64,000 nucleotides of DNA from Acholeplasma laidlawii_A. GTDB lineage: Bacteria > Bacillota_I > Bacilli_A > Acholeplasmatales > Acholeplasmataceae. The DNA lies in assembly GCF_030166555.2 (NCBI RefSeq), contig NZ_CP126461.2; one strand, written 5' to 3'. The notes beneath the pieces were generated by a model. The model saw nothing but the letters and a program-made list of their open reading frames with translations. It was not told the origin of the DNA and did no database searches. The translations under genes and the position numbers were made by a program. Of this stretch, positions 28,725 through 37,883 are shown one piece after another (the stretch's first letter is position 1; every line of letters begins with the position of its first letter).

Positions 28725-29906
28725 ATGTCTAAAATTGATATATTAAAAATTGCTAAATCAGCACAAATAGCAAAGTCTAAAAATGAGCATGTCATTGATG
28801 CTACAATCGGCATGTTTTATAATGATGACTCTAAACTCATCATACCAGCAGTAGAAAAAGCATATTATGATCTAGATTTACTAGAAGCATTTAAATATGG
28901 TGCTACCGATGGTGGACCTATGTTTGTAGAAAACGTCATAGATTGGGTATTAGATGATAAAAGAAAATCGGTGGAAGAAAAGTTTTTAATAGGAGCACTA
29001 TCTACACCGGGTGGTAGTGGTGCTATTTCACTTATTTTTAATACCTATGGTCATGTCGGTGATAAAGTCTTAGTACCAAGCTTAAGATGGCGTTATGAAT
29101 ACTTTTTGAATGCAGCTAAACTTAAAGTGCATCAGCATAATATGTTTAAAGGTGATGGATTTGATTTAGAAGATTTCAAGACACAATTAAACCATTTAAC
29201 CAGTATTCAAAAGCGCGTGATTGTTGTTATTAACGATCCGTGTCATAATCCAACTGGTTTTAGCTTATCAGATAAAGAGTGGCAAAGTATCATTGAAACA
29301 CTAAATAGTTTTGATAAGAATGAACTTATTTTAGTCTACGATATAGCCTACTTTGATTATGATCCTAAAGGGTTTAAAAATGCTAGAAATAACTTCTTAG
29401 CATTTAAACAACTGAAACCACACGTTCAAGTATTAACCGCCTTTAGTGCATCTAAATCTTTTGCAATGTATGGCGTAAGACTAGGTGGTTTAATAGGTTT
29501 ATTTCATACAAAGGAACAACAAGCATTCTTTAAAGTTCACGTTCTTGAAGATGCACTTGGTAAATGGTCAACAGCACCATCTGTAGGTGTAGGTATCTTT
29601 AATAAACTAGCTACTAAAAAAGATGAATATGTTCAGTACTTAAATACGCTCACACTAACTCTTAAACAACGTGGTGAAATATTCATTAAAGAGGCTTTAG
29701 AAAACAATTTAGATATTTATCCTTATAGAGGGGGATTCTTTGTTTTAGTAAAATCAAATAATCCAGAAAAAGATTATGAAAAACTAATGGATGATAACAT
29801 CTACCTTATTCCTATGGAAAAAGGGCTTAGAGTAGCGCTTTGCGGAATAACCACTAAAGAAGTTATAGGTCTTGCAAAACGTATTAAAAACGTTGTAGGA
29901 GCGTAA
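28725..29906 (+). CDS. PLP-dependent aminotransferase, class I/II
   Basis: The 393-residue protein has the fold-type I aminotransferase pattern: NDPCHNPTGFSLSDKEW, LVYDIAYFDYDPKG with the PLP-contacting Asp and Tyr, and the lysine region AFSASKSFAMYGVRLGGLIG. The closest general match is the aspartate/aromatic aminotransferase group, but the substrate cannot be read from the sequence. It begins 72 bases after the CofE-like gene behind gaaggaga. An acetyltransferase follows after five bases. Confidence 0.85.
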   Translation: MSKIDILKIAKSAQIAKSKNEHVIDATIGMFYNDDSKLIIPAVEKAYYDLDLLEAFKYGATDGGPMFVENVIDWVLDDKRKSVEEKFLIGALSTPGGSGAISLIFNTYGHVGDKVLVPSLRWRYEYFLNAAKLKVHQHNMFKGDGFDLEDFKTQLNHLTSIQKRVIVVINDPCHNPTGFSLSDKEWQSIIETLNSFDKNELILVYDIAYFDYDPKGFKNARNNFLAFKQLKPHVQVLTAFSASKSFAMYGVRLGGLIGLFHTKEQQAFFKVHVLEDALGKWSTAPSVGVGIFNKLATKKDEYVQYLNTLTLTLKQRGEIFIKEALENNLDIYPYRGGFFVLVKSNNPEKDYEKLMDDNIYLIPMEKGLRVALCGITTKEVIGLAKRIKNVVGA

Positions 29907-29911
29907 CAAGT

Positions 29912-30520
29912 ATGAGCCAATTAAAACGTATGCTAAGTGGTGAACTCTATATGGCTGAAGGCGAAGAGTTAGGCAAAATAAGAGATAATATGCTGGATAA
30001 ACTTTATCAGTATAACCATGCACACTATAACAATCACAAACTAAGAGATGAACTTATTAAAGAGATTCTTGGCGGTTATAAAGATAAATTAAAAATTACA
30101 CCACCGGTTTATTTTGACTATGGTAAACACACTTTTGTAGGAAAGAATTTCTATGCTAATTTTGATTGTATTTTCTTAGATGTAAATACAATCACCATTG
30201 GAGACAATGTCATGTTTGGTCCACGTGTTGGATTATATACTGCAGGACATCCAATTGATAAAGATATAAGAATTACAGGTTTAGAATATGGTCTACCAAT
30301 CACTATCGGTAACAACGTATGGATTGGTGGTAATGTAGTTGTAATGCCTGGTCTACATATTGGAGATAATACCATCATTGGAAGTGGTAGTGTTGTAACT
30401 AAAGATATACCAAGTGATGTGATTGCTGCTGGAAACCCCTGTAAAGTTATAAGAAAAATCACAACAGAAGATAAGATCTATTGGGAAGGTAAGAAGAAAA
30501 TATATGAAGAAAGTTTTTAA
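29912..30520 (+). CDS. Maltose/galactoside O-acetyltransferase family protein
   Basis: The 202-residue protein begins with the Maa/LacA N-terminal domain (LKRMLSGELYMAEGEELGKIR) and continues with the left-handed beta-helix of hexapeptide repeats, including ITIGNNVWIGGNVVVMPGL and DNTIIGSGSVVTKDIPSDVIAAGNPCKV. It should acetylate a sugar or sugar-like hydroxyl with acetyl-CoA. The acceptor is unknown. It lies five bases after the aminotransferase and overlaps the next small gene by 17 bases. Confidence 0.9.
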   Translation: MSQLKRMLSGELYMAEGEELGKIRDNMLDKLYQYNHAHYNNHKLRDELIKEILGGYKDKLKITPPVYFDYGKHTFVGKNFYANFDCIFLDVNTITIGDNVMFGPRVGLYTAGHPIDKDIRITGLEYGLPITIGNNVWIGGNVVVMPGLHIGDNTIIGSGSVVTKDIPSDVIAAGNPCKVIRKITTEDKIYWEGKKKIYEESF

Positions 30521-30806
30521 TATCTTAAGATATGTTCACATCATCTTAACTGTAGTTACGGTACTTAGTTTTTTCTTATATTTAATTTATTTTAAAACTG
30601 AGTATAAAAATGTGACTGCAATCCTTGTTGCTACAACATACCTTAATTTTGTCGTATCTTTAATATTTTTTATACCGGTTATAACGTTCATGATTAAATT
30701 TAGAGATGAAAGAGAAAATTCACCTTATTTAATGAGTTATGTGATTTATGTTGTAAGTACCATAGCATCCATTATGTTAATGCCCCTGATTCAAAGTTTC
30801 TTTTAA
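30504..30806 (+). CDS. Small hypothetical membrane protein
   Basis: The predicted 100-residue protein has three hydrophobic stretches (IILTVVTVLSFFLYLIYF, NFVVSLIFFIPVITFMI, and a C-terminal one around VIYVVSTIASIMLMPLI), so it is probably a three-helix integral membrane protein. No family is recognised. It overlaps the acetyltransferase end and lies 18 bases before cls, so it is likely part of the same operon. Confidence 0.7.
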   Translation: MKKVFNILRYVHIILTVVTVLSFFLYLIYFKTEYKNVTAILVATTYLNFVVSLIFFIPVITFMIKFRDERENSPYLMSYVIYVVSTIASIMLMPLIQSFF

Positions 30807-30824
30807 ATATAAAAGGAGTTTAAG

Positions 30825-32333
30825 ATGAGAAGGTTTATAAATTTATTAACGAATAGACTTACAATCATTGGACTAATTTTGTTACTTCAAATTGGTATTT
30901 TATGGTGGTTTGTATATGAGTTTGCAGCAACCTGGTATTATCTTCATTTTGTATCGATGATACTTGGTGTAATACTAAGTTTATATATTATTACAACCGA
31001 TGAAAACCCAATGTTTAAGTTGATGTGGGTTGTATTTATGATTGTGCTACCTGTATTTGGTGTGCTCTTTTATTTATATGCTAAAACAGAAAGACTATCT
31101 ATTTCTTCTTCATCCACCATGAGGCGGATGCAAAAAGTAAGAGAAAATGAGATGCGCAAAATTGAACCAGTCTTTGATACAAAGTACTTAAAACAACAAA
31201 AATACCTAACCAATCTAAACTTTCCATCTTTTAAAAACACCTCCTCCATCTTTTTGGGTAGTGGTGAAGAAAAACAAACTGAACTTTTAAGACAACTTAA
31301 ACAAGCAAAACACTTTATCTTTATGGAGTACTTTATTATTACGATTTCAAAGATGTGGGATGAAATACTCCAAGTTCTTATAGAAAAACAAAAACAAGGT
31401 GTAGAAATTAGAATCATGTATGATGATTTTGGTTCTGCAACTAAACTACCTTTTTATTACCATAAGAAATTAACTAAAATGGGATTTAAAGTTGTTCGTT
31501 TTAATCCGATGAAACTACACGTGAATTTTGCTATGAATTTTAGAGATCATAGAAAAATTGTAGTTATAGATAATAAAGTAGCCTTCACTGGTGGATTTAA
31601 TATTGGTGATGAATATACAAACAAGAAAAAGGTATTTGGTCACTGGAATGATGCCGGTATCATGATTGAAGGTGAAGCTGTTTGGAGTATGACAATGCTC
31701 TTTTTAGAAAACTGGTCGTTTTCTAAAAAAGATGATAAAACTGATTTTTCAAAATATAACATCAAATATCCACCAATTATAAATGATGCAATCTATATTC
31801 CGTTTGGAGATATCCCGGTAGATAATAATCTAACAGCTAAAAATATATATCTACACTTAATTAATGATGCACAACACACAATTTATATTACTGCACCGTA
31901 CTTAATTTTAGATAATGAAATTGCAACTGCTCTTAAACTAGCCGCTCAAAGCGGAGTCGATATACACATCATTATGCCAAGTATACCGGATAAAAGATTT
32001 GTCTATATGGTGTCCAAGTCTTATGCAGAAGAACTGGTTCATAGTGGTGTTAAAGTATATAAATATAAACCCGGGTTTATCCATTCTAAGATGATAATTT
32101 GTGATAAAGAAGCTGCAATGATTGGATCAAGTAATTTAGACTTTAGAAGCTTATACATGCACTTAGAAAACAACTTATGGTTAAATGATACAAAAACTAT
32201 TTCTAACATGGTTAATTATTATGAATACACACTCAAAGAAAGTGAACGTATTACAATCAAGGATTTTACTAAAAGAAATATTATATATAGAGTAGTACAG
32301 GCAGTATTAAAAGGATTCTCACCATTATTATAA
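30825..32333 (+). CDS. cls: Cardiolipin synthase (phospholipase D family)
   Basis: Cls condenses phosphatidylglycerol into cardiolipin at the membrane. The 502-residue protein has two N-terminal membrane helices and two HKD motifs: RDHRKIVVIDNKVAFTGGFN and FIHSKMIICDKEAAMIGSSN. Length and layout match bacterial ClsA. The start follows aaaggagt. A strong terminator follows at 32364. Confidence 0.94.
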   Translation: MRRFINLLTNRLTIIGLILLLQIGILWWFVYEFAATWYYLHFVSMILGVILSLYIITTDENPMFKLMWVVFMIVLPVFGVLFYLYAKTERLSISSSSTMRRMQKVRENEMRKIEPVFDTKYLKQQKYLTNLNFPSFKNTSSIFLGSGEEKQTELLRQLKQAKHFIFMEYFIITISKMWDEILQVLIEKQKQGVEIRIMYDDFGSATKLPFYYHKKLTKMGFKVVRFNPMKLHVNFAMNFRDHRKIVVIDNKVAFTGGFNIGDEYTNKKKVFGHWNDAGIMIEGEAVWSMTMLFLENWSFSKKDDKTDFSKYNIKYPPIINDAIYIPFGDIPVDNNLTAKNIYLHLINDAQHTIYITAPYLILDNEIATALKLAAQSGVDIHIIMPSIPDKRFVYMVSKSYAEELVHSGVKVYKYKPGFIHSKMIICDKEAAMIGSSNLDFRSLYMHLENNLWLNDTKTISNMVNYYEYTLKESERITIKDFTKRNIIYRVVQAVLKGFSPLL

Positions 32334-32363
32334 AAAGACTTAATAAAGCCGTTTAAACAAGGT

Positions 32364-32402
32364 AAAAGCGCAATATGATTAATATCGTATTGCGCTTTTT
32401 TT
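32364..32402 (+). terminator. Rho-independent terminator after cls
   Basis: A long stem (aaaagcgcaatatgat 32364-32379, atcgtattgcgctttt 32383-32398) with one G-U pair and a very short loop is followed by a T run. Confidence 0.9.
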
Positions 32403-32493
32403 AAATATAAAAAGTCGATACACACGCTGTCAGTGTTGTTATAGTTTGATAATGTGTTTCAAATGTGATACAATATACTCGAGGTGAAATGAT

Positions 32494-32811
32494 ATGAAAA
32501 ATAGTGTCGTTCATGTAAGGGTTAACGATCAACTTAAGAATAATGTTGAAACAATTTTAGAGGAGTTGGGTCTTTCTTTGTCTTTTGCAATTAATATGTA
32601 TTTAAAACAAATTGAGGCTAAAAGAGGTATCCCTTTTGATGTTGTTTTAGAGACAGAAGAAAAAACAAGAGAAATCAAAAGTTTAGCTAAAGCAATTAAC
32701 TTATCTGGCGGAAAAGAAGTTTCCAAATATGCTAATAAAATTATCAATCTTTATGCTGAAGGTATTATCGATTATGAAACAGCAGTGTTTGCTCTTGGAA
32801 GAAACATATAG
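32494..32811 (+). CDS. RelB/DinJ-family antitoxin
   Basis: The 105-residue protein starts VVHVRVNDQLKNNVETILEELGLSLSFAINMYLKQIEAKRGIPFDV, the typical ribbon-helix-helix N-terminus of RelB/DinJ antitoxins. The start follows gaggtgaaatgat. The C-terminal region after residue 55 (LAKAINLSGGKEVSKYANKIIN) is less typical. The next frame begins one base after its stop with a short piece that looks like a Fic/Doc protein start, now truncated. It therefore looks like an antitoxin whose partner has been lost. Confidence 0.82.
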   Translation: MKNSVVHVRVNDQLKNNVETILEELGLSLSFAINMYLKQIEAKRGIPFDVVLETEEKTREIKSLAKAINLSGGKEVSKYANKIINLYAEGIIDYETAVFALGRNI

Positions 32812-33216
32812 ATGAAAGATCCATATATTTACAAATATAGCGATATTCTAATCAATAAAGCCAATATTAAAGGATTCTGTTGACAGTTTAAATGTTGATG
32901 TATCATCGGAAAAATATAAAAAGATAAAAGATTATAATGTCGAAGATTACACATATGTATATCATAAGGTAAAATGATTATACAAAAAGTGATAAGAACC
33001 TAAAGAACTGTGTATGTAGTTAAAACTAATGCTTAGAAGAGCAATATTACATCTAGAATAAGATTAGAAAGAGTTGGTTTTGTAAAAGGCTCTAGAATCA
33101 ACTTAGTAAAGTATGAATTATCTCATCCTGTTGATAAAAAAAGAAGAGATACGGTATATACTATAGTATCAGGAATAAGAATTTCAGAGAAGAATATTGA
33201 TGAGATATCAAAATGA
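32812..33216 (+). pseudogene. Decayed region with a Fic-like N-terminal remnant
   Basis: Directly after the antitoxin stop, 32812-32883 encodes MKDPYIYKYSDILINKANIK, which resembles the N-terminus of Fic/Doc-type proteins, and then stops. Later fragments in other frames (DSLNVDVSSEKYKKIKDYN near 32881-32976; RIRLERVGFVKGSRINLVKY to IDEISK ending at 33216) look like remains of one or more genes, with several stops between. The Fic assignment rests on about 20 residues and is tentative. Confidence 0.45.
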
Positions 33217-33252
33217 AAGTTAAATATAAGATTATGCTAGGGGGATATAAGA

Positions 33253-33492
33253 ATGGGAAAAGATTACAAATTTATTAAAAACGGAATAAAGGTTGCACAA
33301 ATACGCGCTATTGGCTCAGTTATTATAGGATTGATGGTGTTATTTGGTGGAATATATTTTGTCGAATTATTTGAGACTGAAAAGGAACGAATAACAGGGA
33401 TTACTGTTACAATTGCGCTGCTTATCTTATTTATTATTGCTTTTTACTCAAACATAAGGGCAATCAAAAAGTATAAAAGTTTTTTAGAATAG
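33253..33492 (+). CDS. Small hypothetical membrane protein
   Basis: The 79-residue protein has two hydrophobic segments (AIGSVIIGLMVLFGGIYFVEL and GITVTIALLILFIIAFYS) between charged ends, so it is probably a two-helix membrane protein. The ATG follows aggggga at good spacing. No family is recognised. It lies between the decayed toxin-antitoxin region and a bidirectional terminator. Confidence 0.55.
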   Translation: MGKDYKFIKNGIKVAQIRAIGSVIIGLMVLFGGIYFVELFETEKERITGITVTIALLILFIIAFYSNIRAIKKYKSFLE

Positions 33493-33513
33493 AAGACAAA
33501 CAAATAATAAAAT

Positions 33514-33546
33514 AACGGTTTGATACCTTAGCATCAAACCGTTTTT
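33514..33546. terminator. Bidirectional terminator between convergent genes
   Basis: The stem aacggtttgat (33514-33524) and atcaaaccgtt (33532-33542) is flanked by A residues on one side and T residues on the other, and sits between the small membrane gene and the minus-strand kinase-HD gene, so it can serve both. Confidence 0.85.
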
Positions 33547-33547
33547 A

Positions 33548-34522
33548 CTATTTATTACTATGTATTTTTTCATTTCTTGGCATATTTGTAATACGACTTA
33601 CTTCATCAATTTCATTGAATTGTTCAATGTAACCTACGACATGCGGTTCTAATTTATTTTTTTCAATAACACTTGGTGATATACCATGGTGAGCTGCCAT
33701 ATGTTGAAGCACAGTTTCTATAATATCTCTTGGGATGATATCTTTTGGTATGTTTTTAACTTCATCAAAGAATCGTAATGCATAGATACTAGAAATGGTT
33801 TCATGACCTTTGTAGTGTCCATTGTCTTTAGCTTGAGATTTACCAAGATCATGTAATGCAGAAACAATGTGCATAACTGGATCATGTGAATTTTTAATAC
33901 ACATATCGATATGTGTGTCAATATCTTCTAAGTGATAAGGCGTTTCATGATTTTCATTTAAGCGTTCAAACTCGGGCATATATGCAGCAGATACGTATTT
34001 TCTAACAGTCTCATAAATTCCATCTTTTAAAGCACTATTAATAAAGTCATTATAATCTGTGTTTGAATTTAAGAATGTGGACTGGCTAATAATCTTATAG
34101 TTATCACAATCTACTCCAACTCTAGGTGGTGCCATAAATTTATACATATGCTCAATAATATGAAAAGGCACTACCTTTTCAAAAGAACGCTTCTCATTTT
34201 GATATTTTGCAAACATAAGTGGTTCTAAGACCATATGAATTTCTACGGTGTAACCACGTGCTTTAAATTTCTCATAAAGAGATGAACGAAGGGCTCTTGA
34301 AATATTGGTTGCATCAAAAATTAAAGATTGATCATAAGAAAAGACGCGGTCATGTAATAAATTAAAGACTGTCTCATCATCTTTCTGGCTATGGTGTTTT
34401 CTTAAAGTACCAAATAGCTCTAAACGAATCATATCTGATGAAAAATGCATGTATTCAAGTTTTTTTGCATAAGTAGATTTTCCAGAACCTGGAACACCTA
34501 CTAAAATAATTGCTTTTTTCAT
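33548..34522 (-). CDS. P-loop kinase fused to an HD phosphohydrolase domain
   Basis: The predicted 324-residue protein starts MKKAIILVGVPGSGKSTYAKKL, a P-loop of the polynucleotide-kinase/zeta-like kinase group, followed by IFDATNISRALRSSLY. The C-terminal half has an HD-domain pattern (PYHLEDIDTHIDMCI, VSALHDLGKSQAKD, HMAAHHG). The longer upstream reading to 34690 is unlikely, because the ATG at 34522 is directly preceded by ggaggtttc. The combination suggests a nucleic acid or nucleotide end-processing enzyme; the substrate is unknown. It is transcribed alone, divergent from pflB. Confidence 0.78.
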   Translation of the reverse strand: MKKAIILVGVPGSGKSTYAKKLEYMHFSSDMIRLELFGTLRKHHSQKDDETVFNLLHDRVFSYDQSLIFDATNISRALRSSLYEKFKARGYTVEIHMVLEPLMFAKYQNEKRSFEKVVPFHIIEHMYKFMAPPRVGVDCDNYKIISQSTFLNSNTDYNDFINSALKDGIYETVRKYVSAAYMPEFERLNENHETPYHLEDIDTHIDMCIKNSHDPVMHIVSALHDLGKSQAKDNGHYKGHETISSIYALRFFDEVKNIPKDIIPRDIIETVLQHMAAHHGISPSVIEKNKLEPHVVGYIEQFNEIDEVSRITNMPRNEKIHSNK

Positions 34523-34720
34523 GAAACCTCCGAATAAACATATATGAATATATGATACCATAATCATAAAATAATTTCTCTTAAATATCACACATTCTAA
34601 TAGCGCATCAGAGGAAGCGTTTTCATTTATAACATTCCAAGCAAAATGCTTTTGAAGGTTATAAAATGATAGTAAGAATACATGATTCATATGTAAACAT
34701 TAATTAGGAGGAATGAAATC
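34523..34720. promoter_or_regulatory. Divergent region before pflB with a cre-like site
   Basis: AGGAAGCGTTTTCA (34612-34625) matches the catabolite-response consensus at 12 of 14 positions. A TATAAA at 34660-34665 could be the -10 of pflB; no good -35 is seen. A short inverted repeat, aagcaaaatgctt, lies near 34640. No FNR box of the TTGAT-N4-ATCAA type is found. Confidence 0.35.
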
Positions 34721-36991
34721 ATGGCTCAAGCATGGAAAGGTTTTAAATCTGGTAACTGGGAAAAAGCAGTTGACGTTGCAGATTTCATAAAACAAAACTT
34801 TACAGAGTACACAGGAGACGGCACATTTTTAGAAGGTGCAGTAGAAAGTTCTTTATCATTAAATGAATCTTTTAAAGATTTATTAAAACTTGAAAAAGAA
34901 AAAGGTGGCGTTATTGATTTAGATACAAAAGTTGCATCTACAATCATTAGCCATGCGCCAGGGTATATCGATAAAGATATCGAAAAAATTGTTGGTTTAC
35001 AAACTGATGCGCCATTAAAACGTGGATTCTTTCCTGAAGGTGGAATTAACGTTGCTGTAAAAGCAGTGGAAGCTTATGGTTATAAAGTAGAACAAGAAAC
35101 AATTGATATTTATACAAACGTTAGAAAAACACATAACCAAGGTGTATTTGATGCATATACTAAAGAAATTAGAAGTGCTAGAAGTTCTCATATCATTACT
35201 GGGTTACCAGACGGATATGGTAGAGGACGTATTATTGGAGATTATAGAAGAGTACCTCTTTATGGTGTAGACGCTTTAATCAAAGATAAATATGCACAAC
35301 AAGAAGAATTAACATTCCCAATGTCTGAACACAAAATCCGTTTAAGAGAAGAATTATCTGATCAAATTAAATCATTAAATGAATTAATTCAATTAGGTGA
35401 TATGTACGGATTTGACTTAAGAAGACCTGCAAGCGACTCAAAAGAAGCGATTCAATGGTTATACTTAGCTTATTTAGCTGCTGTTAAAGAACAAAACGGT
35501 GCTGCAATGAGTTTAGGTAGAGTCGATGCATTCTTAGATATCTATATCGAAAGAGACTTAAAAGCTGCAAAATACAGCGAATTAGAAATTCAAGAATTTA
35601 TTGACCATTTTGTTATGAAATTAAGAATGGTACGTTTTGCTAGAACTCCAGAATACAACCAATTATTTACAGGGGATCCAACATGGGTTACTGCTGTATT
35701 AGGTGGTATGTCAAATGATGGTAGATCACTTGTTACAAAAACAGCATTCAGATTATTACAAACTTTATATAACCTAGGTACATCAGCTGAACCAAACTTA
35801 ACAGTTTTATGGAGCAACAACCTTCCAGAAGGATTTAAAAACTTCACTGCGAAGATAAGTATTGATACTTCAAGTATTCAATATGAAAATGATGATACAA
35901 TTAGACCACTACATGGCGATGACTATGGTATCGCATGTTGTGTGTCACCAATGGCTATTGGTAAAGAAATGCAATTCTTTGGTGCACGTGCAAATATTGC
36001 TAAAGCATTATTATATGCATTAAACGGTTGACGTGACGAAGTAAGTGGCAAACAAGTATTTGAAAAATCTAAGATGGAAGTTTTAAAAACTGATGTATTA
36101 GATTATGATGTTGTTATGGCACGTTATGAAAAGACATTAGAAGAATTAGCTGAAGTTTATGTGAATGCTTTAAACATTATTCACTACATGCATGATAAAT
36201 ATGCATATGAAAAACTAGAAATGGCTTTACATGATCGTGATGTTAAGAGATTATTTGCTACTGGTATTGCAGGTTTAAGCGTTGTTGCTGACTCCTTATC
36301 AGCAATCAAATATGCTAAAGTACACCCAATCTATGATGAAACATCAGGTTTAATTACTGACTTTGAAACTGTTGGTGAATTCCCATGTTATGGTAATGAT
36401 GATGATAGAGTTGATGATATTGCTGTAGATGTATTACGTAAATTCATGAGCTATATTAGAAAGAACCCAACATACAGAGAATCACATCCAACAATGAGTG
36501 TTTTAACGATTACATCGAACGTTGTTTATGGTAAAAATACAGGGAATACTCCGGATGGTCGTCGTTATGGTGAACCATTTGCTCCAGGTGCTAACCCAAT
36601 GCACGGTAGAGATAAATCAGGTGCATTAAAATCATTAATGTCTGTTGCTAAGTTACCATATGAAGATGCAGAAGACGGTATTTCAAATACATTCACAATT
36701 ATTCCAAAAGCATTAGGTCATTCTATTAGTGCTGAAGGATCAATTGTTCATCTTGTAGATGATGTACAAGTTAATAACCTTGTATCCTTATTAGATGGAT
36801 ACTTTACATCTGGCGGATATCATTTAAACGTTAACGTGTTTAACAGAGAAACATTAAAAGCGGCTTATGATAACCCAGAATTATATCCAAACCTTACAAT
36901 TAGAGTATCAGGTTATGCTGTAAACTTCTCAAATCTAACGAATGAACAAAAATTAGAAGTTATGAAGCGTACATTCCATGAAGGATTCTAA
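34721..36991 (+). pseudogene. pflB: Pyruvate formate-lyase, interrupted by an in-frame TGA
   Basis: PflB converts pyruvate and CoA to acetyl-CoA and formate with a glycyl radical. The first 436 codons match the family, including the active-site cysteine pair in GIACCVSPM near the break. A TGA at 36029-36031 replaces the second glycine of the conserved NGG before RDE, and the same frame continues through the rest of the enzyme to the radical glycine region IRVSGYAVNF, ending at 36991. The restored length (756 codons) is normal. A GGA to TGA change explains it. The activase gene is intact and overlaps the end by 14 bases. As written, the enzyme would lack the radical glycine and be inactive. 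Confidence 0.93.
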
Positions 36992-37739
36992 TCTACTAGA
37001 AGTAGTAGGTAACGTACACTCAATAGAAACATTTGGTGCCTTTGATGGACCAGGACTTAGATATGTATTATTCTTACAAGGTTGTCCTTTAAGATGTAAA
37101 TTCTGTCATAACAGAGACACTTGGGGCACAGAAGATAATAAGTTAATGACCGTAGAAGAGATATTAAACGACTACAATAAATATAGAGCATTCTATAAAA
37201 AAGGCGGTTTAACAGTATCGGGTGGCGAAGCTACCTTACAAATCGGATTTTTAACAGCATTATTTAAAGAAGCTAAAAATAGAAATATACATACGTGTTT
37301 AGATACATCAGCAGGTACATTTAGTGAAGCAAGATTACCTGAGTTTGAAGAACTTCTCAAATACACAGATCTTGTATTACTAGACATTAAACATATTGAT
37401 GATGAACGTCACAAATGGTTAACCGGTGCAAGCAATAAAAACATATTAAAGTTTGCAAGACTCTTAAGTGACAAAAAGATACCTACGATATTAAGACATA
37501 TACTCTTACCACAAATTAACTCACAAGATATTTACTTAGAAAGATTAAGAACATTCATTGACTCATTAGACAATTTTATTGGCATTGATATTCTTCCTTA
37601 TCATACTAAAGGTATTATGAAGTGGGATAACATGGGTATTGACTATGAACTTAAAGATACACCAGAACCTACTAAAGAAGAGGTTTTAAGAGCAGAACAT
37701 ATACTTAAAGACAACTATAAGTATATGAAACTAAATTAG
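36978..37739 (+). CDS. pflA: Pyruvate formate-lyase activating enzyme
   Basis: PflA is a radical-SAM enzyme that installs the glycyl radical on PflB. The 253-residue protein has FGAFDGPGLRYVLFLQGCPLRCKFCHNRDTW, with the CxxxCxxC iron-sulfur motif, and TVSGGEATLQIGF, the SAM-binding GGE. Length is normal. It starts within the end of pflB, which suggests coupled translation. A hairpin at 37753-37788 follows. Confidence 0.96.
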   Translation: MKDSNLLEVVGNVHSIETFGAFDGPGLRYVLFLQGCPLRCKFCHNRDTWGTEDNKLMTVEEILNDYNKYRAFYKKGGLTVSGGEATLQIGFLTALFKEAKNRNIHTCLDTSAGTFSEARLPEFEELLKYTDLVLLDIKHIDDERHKWLTGASNKNILKFARLLSDKKIPTILRHILLPQINSQDIYLERLRTFIDSLDNFIGIDILPYHTKGIMKWDNMGIDYELKDTPEPTKEEVLRAEHILKDNYKYMKLN

Positions 37740-37752
37740 TTCCTAATTAAGG

Positions 37753-37794
37753 GATAGCATAGCATCTGAAAACAGATGACATGTTATCTCTTTT
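37753..37794 (+). terminator. Hairpin terminator after pflA
   Basis: An imperfect long stem (gatagcatagcatctg 37753-37768, cagatgacatgttatc 37773-37788) with a 4-base loop is followed by tctttta. Confidence 0.65.
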
Positions 37795-37883
37795 ACTTTA
37801 TATGGCCCTACATTATAAGGAAATTGAATGTGGCAAAACTTAATACCTTTTAGTGTATAATGGATATAGATTGGAGTGATTTT

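Noticed and set aside
29784..30023. Minus-strand open frame across the aminotransferase-acetyltransferase junction
   Set aside because: It overlaps two conserved genes, has no ribosome site and shows no domain.
34523..34690. N-terminal extension of the kinase-HD gene to 34690
   Set aside because: The ATG at 34522 has a strong ribosome site and starts directly with the P-loop strand; the extension has no family-like sequence.
36029..36031. UGA in pflB as a sign of the Mycoplasma code (UGA = Trp)
   Set aside because: Conserved tryptophans in the window are UGG, many genes end naturally at TGA (dnaA, the S4 protein, mfd), and homologous enzymes have glycine, not tryptophan, at this place.
36029..36031. 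UGA in pflB as selenocysteine
   Set aside because: The position is a glycine in the family and not a catalytic cysteine, and no selenocysteine-insertion hairpin stands out downstream.
36029..36031. UGA read as glycine throughout the genome
   Set aside because: That code is known from other lineages only. Here just one gene has such a codon, and other genes stop at TGA, so a point lesion or error is more likely.
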